DNA of 27,368 nt. It comes from Vulcanimicrobiia bacterium (GTDB lineage: Bacteria > Eremiobacterota > Eremiobacteria > Baltobacterales > Baltobacteraceae). The number at the start of each line of letters is the position of its first letter. Position 1 is the stretch's first letter. Positions 7,398 to 14,402 of the stretch are shown piece by piece. Location: the NCBI GenBank assembly GCA_024281135.1, contig JAMXLG010000093.1, positions 1-27,368 on the forward strand. Reading direction: 5' to 3'. The notes under the pieces are model-generated. The model had not been told where the DNA came from and did no database searches. It saw nothing but the letters and a program-made list of their open reading frames with translations. A program made the position numbers and the translations under genes.

Positions 7398-8363
7398 ATG
7401 AACACAGAGATCGCGACACCCTTTACCAAGAGCTGGTTCGGGTCGGGGCAACGCCTCGGGTACGACGCGCAAAAACGCACGATCGATCCGGAGGCGCCGC
7501 ACAAGGTCTTCGTTCGGGTCGACGGTGACGCGAGGCACGCGGTGACATTCTTGCCCGGATTTCCCGACGGCTCGATCGGCTGGGCGCACGTTCTCCCGTA
7601 TTTGCCCGATGCCGCAACGATGCCGAAGCTCTTTGTCGAGTACATGGGCATGGGCGATTCCGACAAACCGCGTGATTATGCGTACTCAACCGCGGAACGA
7701 ACGGACCTCGTCGAAGCGCTTTGGCGTCGCCTCGGCGTTGTGTCTACGTCGATCGTTGCTTTTGATTTCTCTTCGCTCGTCGTTTTGGAACATCTGGTGC
7801 GTCGGATGGACCGCGTTGCCCCAGCACCGGAAATTCGCGGCGTCTTTATCTTCAACGGCGGACTCTTCACCGATGGACACTCGCATCCGTGGTTCACCAC
7901 ACCGATGCTACGTCGCATGCCTATCGATCTGATACCCCAGCTTGCAAACCCGCCGTTCTTTATTTTTAAACGCGCGGTGCGCGTGATGTGGTCGAAGCAT
8001 CATCCGACATGGGAAGATGAAGCCCACGATCTTTATGCCGCGCTGAGCCGGCACGATGGCCTCTTTTATCTCAATAGCGGCGCGGGGTTTGACGCGGATC
8101 ATCGCGCGCAAGGCGCTCGACTCGATTTCGGCCGGATTTACGATCTGTATCGCGCGAAAATTCCATTCCTCGTCGGCGGCAGCGACGACGACCCGTTCGA
8201 ACATCGACAAGTCGTTCTTGCGCAGCAGCGCCTCGGTGATCGCGGTCTAGAGATCGCGCACCTTCCCGGCGGCCATCTCACGACAAACGAACAACCTCAA
8301 GCGCTCGCGCGCCTCATCGAAGAGTTTTACGCACGCACAACACCATTGGAGGCAGTCAAATGA
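7398..8363 (+). CDS. Alpha/beta hydrolase with Asp nucleophile (haloalkane dehalogenase/epoxide hydrolase-like)
   Basis: The 321-residue protein starts at an ATG preceded by GGAG. The fold is seen in FLPGFPDGSIGWAHVLPYL (oxyanion loop), EYMGMGDSDKP and the elbow IVAFDFSSLVVLEHL. In the elbow the nucleophile position is Asp123, as in haloalkane dehalogenases (HDW) and epoxide hydrolases, not Ser. The base is His293 in PGGHLTTNEQP, the same H-x5-P ending as dehalogenases. A cap domain lies between. The Trp after the nucleophile that helps bind halide in dehalogenases is Phe here, so the substrate may differ. It is under the divergent TetR and coupled by ATGA to the methyltransferase. Hydrolysis of a halo- or epoxide substrate is inference. 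Confidence 0.82.
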   Translation: MNTEIATPFTKSWFGSGQRLGYDAQKRTIDPEAPHKVFVRVDGDARHAVTFLPGFPDGSIGWAHVLPYLPDAATMPKLFVEYMGMGDSDKPRDYAYSTAERTDLVEALWRRLGVVSTSIVAFDFSSLVVLEHLVRRMDRVAPAPEIRGVFIFNGGLFTDGHSHPWFTTPMLRRMPIDLIPQLANPPFFIFKRAVRVMWSKHHPTWEDEAHDLYAALSRHDGLFYLNSGAGFDADHRAQGARLDFGRIYDLYRAKIPFLVGGSDDDPFEHRQVVLAQQRLGDRGLEIAHLPGGHLTTNEQPQALARLIEEFYARTTPLEAVK

Positions 8364-9175
8364 GCATCGATCAAGAACGCGGAATGCGAGTGCTCCACGC
8401 ACTAGAAAACGAACTTACCTCGAAGCCGTCAGGCCACCGGTTCATGGCTGCTGAGCTTGCGATGATCGATCAACTCCATACGCGCGGCTACGCCGCAACG
8501 GTCGATCTTGCACGGGTAGCGGGAATTACGGCCGACATGTACGTTCTCGATATCGGAGCCGGCTTTGGAGGGCCGGCCCGGTATTTAGCCGAGACGTATG
8601 GCTGTCAGGTCGAAGGCGTTGATACGGAGCCGGGCCTCGTAGAGGCCGCAAAGTATCTTTCGACGCGTTGGGCCGGTCCCGGCGATCACGTGACGTTCAG
8701 CGTCGATGACGCGCGCTCTGTAGCGTTTCCCGCCGAGTCCTTCAATCTCGTATGGATGCAGCACGTCGCGATGAATATTGCCGATCGCGAGGGGCTTTAC
8801 CGCGAGATTCATCGCGTGCTAAAACCCGGGGGACGCCTCGTAACATACGATGTGCTTCGCTCCGGCGGCGATCTCATCTACCCGACGCCGTGGGCGCCAA
8901 GCGCCTCTAGCAGTACCGTGCTAAGCGTCGGCGAGACGCGCGATGCGATGGACCGCGCAGCCCTGTCCGTGGTTTCGGTTGCATTCGACACTCTTGCCGC
9001 CCTCGCATGGGTCCGTACGACGGCCGCAGCTCTTCCAACGAGCGAACGTCCTCCCGGTGCACTGATCATGCGCGCCGCGCTCGGTGAAAATTTTCGAGAG
9101 ATCTTAGGTAATCTCGGAAAGAATTATCTCGAAGGACGCGCCGACGTCGCGGCGATTATCGCGAAACGTAGCTGA
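8360..9175 (+). CDS. Class I SAM-dependent methyltransferase
   Basis: A 271-residue enzyme with SAM motif I VLDIGAGFGGPARYLAE (about 62-78), the acidic ribose-binding GVDTE after it, motif II in SFNLVWMQHVAMNIAD and motif III VLKPGGRLVTYDVL. The order and the GFGGPARYLA signature fit small-molecule (sarcosine/tocopherol-like) methyltransferases. The ATG overlaps the stop of the hydrolase (ATGA), so both proteins are made together and probably act on related compounds under TetR control. The C-terminal third (RTTAAALPTSERPPGALIMRAA) is not informative about substrate. It ends 4 bp from the convergent secreted-protein gene. Confidence 0.9.
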   Translation: MSIDQERGMRVLHALENELTSKPSGHRFMAAELAMIDQLHTRGYAATVDLARVAGITADMYVLDIGAGFGGPARYLAETYGCQVEGVDTEPGLVEAAKYLSTRWAGPGDHVTFSVDDARSVAFPAESFNLVWMQHVAMNIADREGLYREIHRVLKPGGRLVTYDVLRSGGDLIYPTPWAPSASSSTVLSVGETRDAMDRAALSVVSVAFDTLAALAWVRTTAAALPTSERPPGALIMRAALGENFREILGNLGKNYLEGRADVAAIIAKRS

Positions 9176-9179
9176 GCGA

Positions 9180-9926
9180 CTAGCTTTTGCCGGAATCGCC
9201 GGCGAGACTCGCTTTGAGGTCGATCGTGATGTTCGTGTATTGGCCGGGCCCGGTTTCATCGCGGATCGTCGTATATTCCGTGATTGACGTCGGCATCAGC
9301 CTGTTCATGTCGTACGTGTACTTCGCACTCGACTGCGTGCCGCCGCGGCTCGACCCCTGGAATTTTTCGACTCGCTCGGCGCTGATTGACAGGATGCCGT
9401 TGTCCATCGCGGTGACGGTATAGTCGATACCAATGCCCGCCGCATCGCTGCCCTCGTGCCAATGCTTCTTTGCATCAAGCGCGGTCGGATCGAAGAAGTG
9501 CGGAGACAGCGTGCGCATCACACTGATCTCTTCGGGATTGACGGTGCCGGTACCGCAGACGACGTTGGTGTTCGCGTACACCACGCACGTGACGGGCGCC
9601 GCCGTGCGATAGTTTGTTGCCTTCTCTGCAACACTCACGACGAGACCGCCATCGGTTTCGACGCCCTGCACGTCGACGAGAATTTGTCCCTTGTCGGATC
9701 CGGTGCCGCCGTAATTATTGTGTCCGTTGCCGTAGACGGTGCCGCCGTTTGCGCCCGCACCGGTGCCTTTTACCGCGGAATCTTCCTCGTTGCTATTGCT
9801 TTGGATTCCGACATCAAATGCATAGACGAGATGTCGTTGTGCAGCCGGCTGATCCGCCGAAACGGGTGCCGGCGAAGCAGAAAATGCGATGCTCAGCACC
9901 GCAAGATAATAAAACAGACGCTGCAT
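9180..9926 (-). CDS. Orphan secreted protein, Gly/Asn-rich
   Basis: I do not recognise the family. The 248-residue product starts at ATG 9924-9926 with a good Sec signal peptide (MQRLFYYLAVLSIAFSASPA, cleavage likely at VSA/DQ). A Gly/Asn-rich stretch (TGAGANGGTVYGNGHNNYGG) follows, then a beta-rich domain with two Cys in VTCVVYANTNVVCGTG that could form a disulfide, and strands rich in Ser/Thr/Tyr (YTVTAMDNGILSISAE, AKYTYDMNRLMPTSITEY). The tail repeats threonine strands (YTNITIDLKASLAG). It sits 14 bp after the YjfB-like gene on the same strand, so the two may share a transcript. No Shine-Dalgarno site precedes the ATG. It is probably periplasmic or extracellular. Confidence 0.7.
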   Translation of the reverse strand: MQRLFYYLAVLSIAFSASPAPVSADQPAAQRHLVYAFDVGIQSNSNEEDSAVKGTGAGANGGTVYGNGHNNYGGTGSDKGQILVDVQGVETDGGLVVSVAEKATNYRTAAPVTCVVYANTNVVCGTGTVNPEEISVMRTLSPHFFDPTALDAKKHWHEGSDAAGIGIDYTVTAMDNGILSISAERVEKFQGSSRGGTQSSAKYTYDMNRLMPTSITEYTTIRDETGPGQYTNITIDLKASLAGDSGKS

Positions 9927-9939
9927 GGAGGAGTTTTGG

Positions 9940-10098
9940 CTACGCGAAGGCGTCGATCCCGGTACCAAGGCCGATCGACGCAAAGAGCAACGAACTGGTC
10001 GCCGCGTCCAAGTTCTGAACCGCCTTCAAGACACCGACGTCGATGCTCTGCGAAACGCTGCCGGCGGCGAGGCCGGTCGCAATGCTGGACAGGTCCAC
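9940..10098 (-). CDS. YjfB-like putative motility protein (52 aa)
   Basis: A short gene with a GTG start (10096-10098) placed 5 bases after AAGGA, and a TAG stop at 9940-9942. The product reads VDLSSIATGLAAGSVSQSID, then VGVLKAVQNLDAATSSLL, and ends in GLGTGIDAFA. The layout matches the small YjfB family (putative motility proteins): a [MV]D[LI] start, a VxVLKxxxDxxxxxxxxLL amphipathic helix and a GxxIDxxA end. The family is found near flagellar genes in Bacillus and relatives, and its molecular role is unknown. No other motility gene is in the window. Family assignment is from memory of the pattern. The start is supported by the ribosome-binding site. Confidence 0.65.
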   Translation of the reverse strand: MDLSSIATGLAAGSVSQSIDVGVLKAVQNLDAATSSLLFASIGLGTGIDAFA

Positions 10099-10124
10099 GT
10101 TCTTCCTTGAAACCTCCATTCACA

Positions 10125-10152
10125 ATATCGGTAGATCGAGATGAGAAGTCTA
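10125..10152 (-). promoter_or_regulatory. Possible flagellar sigma-28-like promoter of the YjfB-like gene
   Basis: On the minus strand ACCGATAT (10125-10132) matches the sigma-28 -10 consensus GCCGATAA at 6 of 8 bases, and TAGA (10149-10152) stands where TAAA is expected, with 16 instead of 15 bases between. The element is 26 bp before the GTG of a putative motility gene, which is why it is worth listing. The match is weak and could be chance. Confidence 0.25.
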
Positions 10153-10175
10153 CTCCACGCCGATCCGAGGTATCC

Positions 10176-10370
10176 ATGAACCCGCTCCTGGCCACGTTCA
10201 TTCGTCTGACCCTAATCATCGCCGCCGCCTTAGTGGGCTTGCTGGTCCTGGTCCTCGTCCTCAAGGTCGTGATCGTGGCGGCCCTCGTTGCGGGAGTCGT
10301 CGTTGGTGGTCTCTTCCTCTATAACCTCATCCGGCGGCGCCGCCGGGGCGTCGCGGTCAGCGGCCGGTAA
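10176..10370 (+). CDS. Small two-helix membrane protein
   Basis: The 64-residue product starts at an ATG preceded by CGAGG. The first helix (ATFIRLTLIIAAALVGLLVL) runs into VLVLKVVIVAALVAGVVVGG, giving either one very long or two adjacent transmembrane segments, followed by an aromatic stop (LFLYNLI) and a basic cytoplasmic end (RRRRRGVAVSGR). This is a membrane-anchored small protein of unknown function. It diverges from the YjfB-like gene and its stop overlaps the end of the convergent hydrolase by 14 bp. Confidence 0.75.
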   Translation: MNPLLATFIRLTLIIAAALVGLLVLVLVLKVVIVAALVAGVVVGGLFLYNLIRRRRRGVAVSGR

Positions 10371-11151
10371 ACGCCGAAAGCACCTCCGCCAGCCGGCCTT
10401 CTTCCTCTAACATAGGGGCGTGGCCGCTGGCCTCCATCCACACGAGTTGGGCCTCCGAAAACGCACCGGCCATACGCTCGGTTTCCTGCGGAGGAACCAC
10501 CGGATCGTACGCTCCACCGACGACTAAAACGGGCGCGGTAATATCGGGTGCGATATCCTCTGCGCCGTCGCGAAGCGCCATCCCGCGAGCCATTGCCGCG
10601 AGACCGCGAGGATCGTTATTTTCCGCGATTTTTCGGGCTTTTTCGATGATTTCAGGCCGATTTTCCAATGTTTTTCGGGCAAATAACGCGGGCACGTTTT
10701 TGTCGAGAATTTCCGAAATCGAACCACTCGTTTCCAGTCGCGTAGCAAGTTCGTTTCGGTTGTTTGCGATCTGCTGCGTGTCGGCAGCGATGCGACTGCA
10801 CACGAGTGCAAGTCGCGCGACGCGTTCGACATACATTCGCGCGAATGCGAACGCGACATACCCGCCGAGTGAGTGGCCGACGATCGTCGCGCGATCGATC
10901 GACAAGTGATCCATGACGGCGGCGACATCGCCGGCTAGTGTCTCCATCAAATACGGCCCGTCGACAACGCTCGATCCACCCATCCCGCGAAGGTCGAGCG
11001 CAATGACGCGATGCTTTCGCGCTAGCTCCGGAATCTGCGCGTTCCAGATTTCTTTTGCGAGTGGAAATCCGTGAATCAGCACTACTGCATCATCGCCGGA
11101 ACCGTCGACACGCGTGTCGATGCGAACGTCGTCATGTACGAAAACTTGCAT
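10357..11151 (-). CDS. Alpha/beta hydrolase (MenH/enol-lactonase-like)
   Basis: A 264-residue serine hydrolase from ATG 11149-11151. Features: LIHGFPLAKEIW (oxyanion loop), LDLRGMGGSS, elbow VGHSLGGYVAF (Ser94), acid in GGAYDPVVPP, and the His in ASGHAPMLEEE near the C-terminus. The pattern matches the broad 3-oxoadipate enol-lactonase/MenH-like group and also esterases, so the reaction cannot be fixed. It has no signal peptide. Upstream and divergent is the H1-like gene, with 76 bp between. The region upstream of the true start on the same frame is the antisense of the Lys-rich gene, so I do not extend the start. Confidence 0.88.
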   Translation of the reverse strand: MQVFVHDDVRIDTRVDGSGDDAVVLIHGFPLAKEIWNAQIPELARKHRVIALDLRGMGGSSVVDGPYLMETLAGDVAAVMDHLSIDRATIVGHSLGGYVAFAFARMYVERVARLALVCSRIAADTQQIANNRNELATRLETSGSISEILDKNVPALFARKTLENRPEIIEKARKIAENNDPRGLAAMARGMALRDGAEDIAPDITAPVLVVGGAYDPVVPPQETERMAGAFSEAQLVWMEASGHAPMLEEEGRLAEVLSAFTGR

Positions 11152-11174
11152 TGACGCTCGATATTGTGTATAAG
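11146..11174 (+). promoter_or_regulatory. Candidate promoter of the H1-like gene
   Basis: TTGCAT (11146-11151) and TATAAG (11169-11174) are 17 bp apart, as expected for a housekeeping promoter. The -35 match is weak. The -35 overlaps the start codon of the divergent hydrolase. A transcript from here would have a leader of roughly 45-50 bases before the ATG at 11228, ending with AAAGGA about 14 bases before the start, which is farther than usual. Confidence 0.35.
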
Positions 11175-11227
11175 GGAGGCAACAACCCTGGTTGCTTAGC
11201 GACCAGAGAAAGGACGACTCCACGCAC

Positions 11228-11512
11228 ATGGCAGTCAAACGTAAGAGGAAAGCGGCGGCGAAGCCCGCAGCTCGTAAAGCGGCTCCGAAGCGCAAAGCAG
11301 CGGCCCGCAAGACCACGCGTAAGAAGGCGACGACGCGTCGCAAGAAGGCTACGCGTAAGAAAGCCGCAGGCGGACGTAAGAAAGCCGCAGGGCGCAAGAA
11401 GGCTGGACGCAAGAAGACGCGTAAGGCTGGAGCGCGTAAAGCGACGCGCAAGGCTTCGGCTCGCAAGACGACCCGCCGCAAAGCAACGCGCCGGAAGAAA
11501 GCAGCAGCTTAA
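11228..11512 (+). CDS. Histone-H1-like, Lys/Arg/Ala-rich DNA-binding protein
   Basis: A 94-residue protein made almost only of Lys, Arg, Ala, Thr and Gly: MAVKRKRKAAAKPAARKAAP and then repeats of the type RKK-(A/T)-x-x-R. There are no acidic residues, aromatics or Cys. This is the composition of eukaryotic histone H1 tails and of bacterial H1-like proteins (for example the Hc1/Hc2 or AlgP-type tails), which condense DNA and bind without sequence specificity. Low-complexity internal repetition means length may vary between strains. It is a single-gene unit: its own candidate promoter lies upstream and a strong terminator follows 24 bp after the stop. A second, different protein of this type is encoded at 16106-16417. 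Confidence 0.85.
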   Translation: MAVKRKRKAAAKPAARKAAPKRKAAARKTTRKKATTRRKKATRKKAAGGRKKAAGRKKAGRKKTRKAGARKATRKASARKTTRRKATRRKKAAA

Positions 11513-11535
11513 ACCGGCGTTTTTTATGCCCATTT

Positions 11536-11563
11536 GCGAGCCGCATCCGCGGCTCGCTTTTTT
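11536..11563 (+). terminator. Rho-independent terminator
   Basis: A 9-bp perfect stem, GCGAGCCGC / GCGGCTCGC with loop ATCC (11536-11557), is followed by TTTTTT and then ATTTAT. It ends the H1-like gene. Read on the minus strand no T-run follows, so it is not expected to stop the convergent MFS transcript, whose gene ends at 11566. Confidence 0.9.
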
Positions 11564-11565
11564 AT

Positions 11566-12783
11566 TTATACGGTGCGAATTATCGGGTTTAGGATGTACA
11601 GGAGTAGCACCGCGAAAAGACAGAGCCCACCTGCGATTGCGAACGTTACGTGCAATCCGATTACTGCGGCGATGGCGCCGAGTACGAGCGATCCGCCGGG
11701 AACGATGCCGACGGCAATCATCGTGTAGACGGACATCGCGCGCCCGCGGACGTCATCAGGCGAGAGCGTTTGGACGAGCGTATTCGAAGCGCCGAGAAAC
11801 GCGAGTGTCCCGAGCCCGATGAGAAAAAATACCGGAATTGAGAGCGGCACGCTCCAGATCGCTCCAAGAAGCAATACGCCCGCGGACATCACCGTGCCGG
11901 AGAGCACCCACTGGGTGGAGCGTGTCTCGCGTCCGGCAAATGCGGCGGTGATCAGCGCTCCGCCAAATCCGCCGACGCCGACTGCGGCCACGGCCCAGCC
12001 GAGTGCCTGCGCACTTCCGTGGAGCGTGTTCACGACGAACGCCGGAATCAGCTGACTGTACGGGCGCACGAGCAAGGCGGAAATCACGAACACCAGGATG
12101 ATCCACCGCAGGATCTGATGGTGCGCGAGAAAGTGCAAGCCGGTGCGAATCGAGTTGAGCATCGGTTCGCGCTTCGCGCCTGACGGCGGCGACGGCGCCA
12201 TCATCATGATAGCGACGACGACGGCGAGCGTCGCGACAGCGTTGATGAAAAACGAACCCGCGACGCCGACCCAGACGATCAGCAGACCGGCGATGGCAGG
12301 GCCGACGACGGCCGGTGCATTGAACGCGACCGACGTAAGGCCGATCGCATTTCCGACCAGCGGACGATCGACGAGATGCGGCGTCCAACTCTGGCGCACG
12401 GGCGCGTCGAACGCGTTGGCGCCGGCATTGATGGCGGAGATAACGATCAGCGCTGCCATGTTCAAGTGATGGACGCTCGCAAGCACCGCAAGTGCGAGCG
12501 CCGCGAGCGACATCGTAACGTTCGTCAAAATCAGCACGCGGCGCCGTGGCTGCGTATCCGCGACGACGCCTGCAACCGGGGAGAGGAAGATCACCGGGAC
12601 TGCGCGCGCGCCGCCGATGATGCCGAGATAGAGCGCCGCGCGATGCGGCGATCCGGCAAGCTGCGAAACATAATATCCCATCGCCGTGAACTGCATCCAC
12701 GTTCCCAAATTGGAAACCATCAAGCCGATCCACAGAAGCCGGAAATCGCGGAAGCGCAGCGGCGCGAGAATATTATCTGGCAT
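11566..12783 (-). CDS. MFS transporter, EntS-like exporter
   Basis: A 405-residue integral membrane protein with about 12 transmembrane helices. N-terminal LRFRDFRLLWIGLMVSNLGT is the signature start of the MFS_3 (EntS/siderophore or drug exporter) branch. The intracellular loop 2-3 motif appears as GVVADTQPRRRVLI, and LSPDDVRGRAMSVYTMI in the second half is also typical. The central cytoplasmic loop (SPPSGAKREPMLNSIRTGLH) separates the two six-helix halves. Members export small molecules by proton antiport. The ATG overlaps the end of the kinase-like gene by 11 bp, so it is the second gene of that operon. The substrate is unknown. Confidence 0.9.
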   Translation of the reverse strand: MPDNILAPLRFRDFRLLWIGLMVSNLGTWMQFTAMGYYVSQLAGSPHRAALYLGIIGGARAVPVIFLSPVAGVVADTQPRRRVLILTNVTMSLAALALAVLASVHHLNMAALIVISAINAGANAFDAPVRQSWTPHLVDRPLVGNAIGLTSVAFNAPAVVGPAIAGLLIVWVGVAGSFFINAVATLAVVVAIMMMAPSPPSGAKREPMLNSIRTGLHFLAHHQILRWIILVFVISALLVRPYSQLIPAFVVNTLHGSAQALGWAVAAVGVGGFGGALITAAFAGRETRSTQWVLSGTVMSAGVLLLGAIWSVPLSIPVFFLIGLGTLAFLGASNTLVQTLSPDDVRGRAMSVYTMIAVGIVPGGSLVLGAIAAVIGLHVTFAIAGGLCLFAVLLLYILNPIIRTV

Positions 12784-13402
12784 TCACCGCTGTGACGATC
12801 AGCCTTGCAGAACCTTCTTCACCAAACGTTGACGTATCGATCGCGAGATCGACGATCGACGGCGAACCAACATCGACGTTGTACCAGTCACGCAAATACG
12901 CGCGCCTCGCACGATCCATGCGGTCGACTTCGGCTCCGGCGCTTTTTTCATCGACACCGAATTGCTCCACGAGGCGCTCGATGCGCCACTCGCGTGGCGC
13001 GTACATGTAGACGCGCAATACGTCCGGACGCCGGCCGAGAATCACGGACGCGCCGCGTCCGACAATCATGCAGTTCCCGCGCGCCGCATAATCGCGTACC
13101 GCGCGCTGTACTTCCCGCAGAAGCGTCTCGTCGAACGTCTCGCCGAAATTCTGCGTGACGACTTCCGGCGTCGCGAGTTCGAGGCTCGAGAGCAGACGCG
13201 ATCCGAGAGATCTACCGGACTCTTCCGCCTCTGCGGCGACGTTGCGGCTGATCTTCATCCGCTTCGCAACGACGACGGGCAGTTGACGGTCTACTACCGT
13301 GTATCCCAGTTCCGCGGCCGCGCGCTCCGCAATCGCCACCGCGCCGGACCCGTATTTGTTGGAGATGGTAACGATCACATCGAAAGGGTTAGCGATGCCC
13401 AT
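12773..13402 (-). CDS. Cytidylate kinase-like family protein
   Basis: A 209-residue P-loop protein. VIVTISNKYGSGAVAIAERA is the degenerate Walker A of the cytidylate-kinase-like family, whose usual form is ITISREYGSGG; here Lys of the classic GKS/T is absent and the Ser-Gly-Ala remains. Other conserved pieces are GYTVVDRQL, NCMIVGRGASVIL, VYMYAPREWRIERL and the lid/core DRMDRARRAYLRDWYNVDVG ending with PSIVDLAIDTS. Members are thought to phosphorylate a nucleotide or another small molecule, but are poorly characterised. It is coupled to the downstream MFS exporter. Its 5' end overlaps the start of the divergent ABC ATPase by 8 bp. ATG at 13400-13402 was chosen; no clear ribosome-binding site. 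Confidence 0.82.
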   Translation of the reverse strand: MGIANPFDVIVTISNKYGSGAVAIAERAAAELGYTVVDRQLPVVVAKRMKISRNVAAEAEESGRSLGSRLLSSLELATPEVVTQNFGETFDETLLREVQRAVRDYAARGNCMIVGRGASVILGRRPDVLRVYMYAPREWRIERLVEQFGVDEKSAGAEVDRMDRARRAYLRDWYNVDVGSPSIVDLAIDTSTFGEEGSARLIVTAVNAR

Positions 13403-14402
13403 CATTGAGACCCGCGACCTGCGCAAGGTCTTCCGCAGCGTCCGCCGCACGCCGGGAGCGATCGGCGCCATTCGGACGCTCTTCTCGCGTTCGTATGAGG
13501 AACGCGTGGCGGTCGACGGCGTTTCGATGTCCCTCGAAGCCGGCGAGTTGGTCGGCTACATCGGGCCAAACGGCGCCGGTAAATCCACGACGATCAAGAT
13601 GCTGACCGGCATTTTGGTTCCGACGTCCGGGAACATCAACGTGGCCGGTCTTGTGCCCTACGAACGGCGCAAGGAGAACGCCCGCAACATCGGCGTCGTC
13701 TTTGGGCAAAGAAGCCAACTCTATTGGGATCTGCCCCTCATCGAATCGTTCGAGCTGCTGCGCGCGATTTACGGGATTCCACAGGCGATGTACGAGCGCA
13801 ATCTCGATGAATTCGTCCGGCTGCTGCAGATGGACGAGTTCCTGCGCACGCCCGTTCGACAACTCTCGCTCGGTCAGCGCATGCGCGGCGATTTTGCGGC
13901 GGCGCTCTTGCACGATCCGAAAATCGTCTATCTGGACGAACCAACCATAGGCCTCGACGTGGTTGCCAAAGAAGCGATTCGCGAGTTCATCGCGCGCATC
14001 AACGCCGAACGCGGGACAACCATTATCCTCACGACACACGATCTTGCCGATGTCGAACGCCTGTGCCGGCGCATCGTCTTGATCGACCACGGCACGATCA
14101 TTTACGACGGCGATATCGAGCGCATCAAAAACGAATACGGACGATTCCGGCGGCTCGTTCTGCGCTTCGAGGAACCGGTTGCGGCGCCGCATCTTCCGGG
14201 GGCTGAACTCGAAGAATCGGACGGAACGCTCGCGCGTTTCCGCTTCGATCGCAATCGCGAACGTGCGGACCTTCTGATCCGTGAAGCGAGCGAGCGTTAT
14301 AGGCTCGAAGACGTGACGCTCGAGGAGCCAGATTTGGAATCGATCATTCGCCGCATCTACATCGAGGGATACGGCAGGCCCGCGGAGGAGACCGTTCCAT
14401 GA
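13395..14402 (+). CDS. ABC-2 type exporter ATPase (COG4586-like)
   Basis: The 335-residue ATP-binding subunit starts at ATG 13395, preceded by AAAGGG. It shows Walker A GPNGAGKS (57-64), Q-loop VVFGQRSQL, signature LSLGQ (157-161), Walker B KIVYLDEPTIGLD and the H-loop TTHDLAD. An N-terminal insertion before Walker A (FRSVRRTPGAIGAIRTLFSR) and a C-terminal domain of about 80 residues are typical of the uncharacterised exporter ATPases of the COG4586 type, which work with two permeases like those at 15270-16064 and 18340-19134. Those are on the same strand but not adjacent. The next gene overlaps by ATGA. The substrate of such systems is not well known. Confidence 0.92.
   Translation: MPIIETRDLRKVFRSVRRTPGAIGAIRTLFSRSYEERVAVDGVSMSLEAGELVGYIGPNGAGKSTTIKMLTGILVPTSGNINVAGLVPYERRKENARNIGVVFGQRSQLYWDLPLIESFELLRAIYGIPQAMYERNLDEFVRLLQMDEFLRTPVRQLSLGQRMRGDFAAALLHDPKIVYLDEPTIGLDVVAKEAIREFIARINAERGTTIILTTHDLADVERLCRRIVLIDHGTIIYDGDIERIKNEYGRFRRLVLRFEEPVAAPHLPGAELEESDGTLARFRFDRNRERADLLIREASERYRLEDVTLEEPDLESIIRRIYIEGYGRPAEETVP

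Noticed and set aside
11146..11546. Long reading frames on the minus strand opposite the H1-like gene, including one in frame with the alpha/beta hydrolase
   Set aside because: Their low-complexity Leu/Arg/Ala sequence is the antisense of Lys/Arg/Ala repeats; the hydrolase homology begins only at MQVFVHDD.
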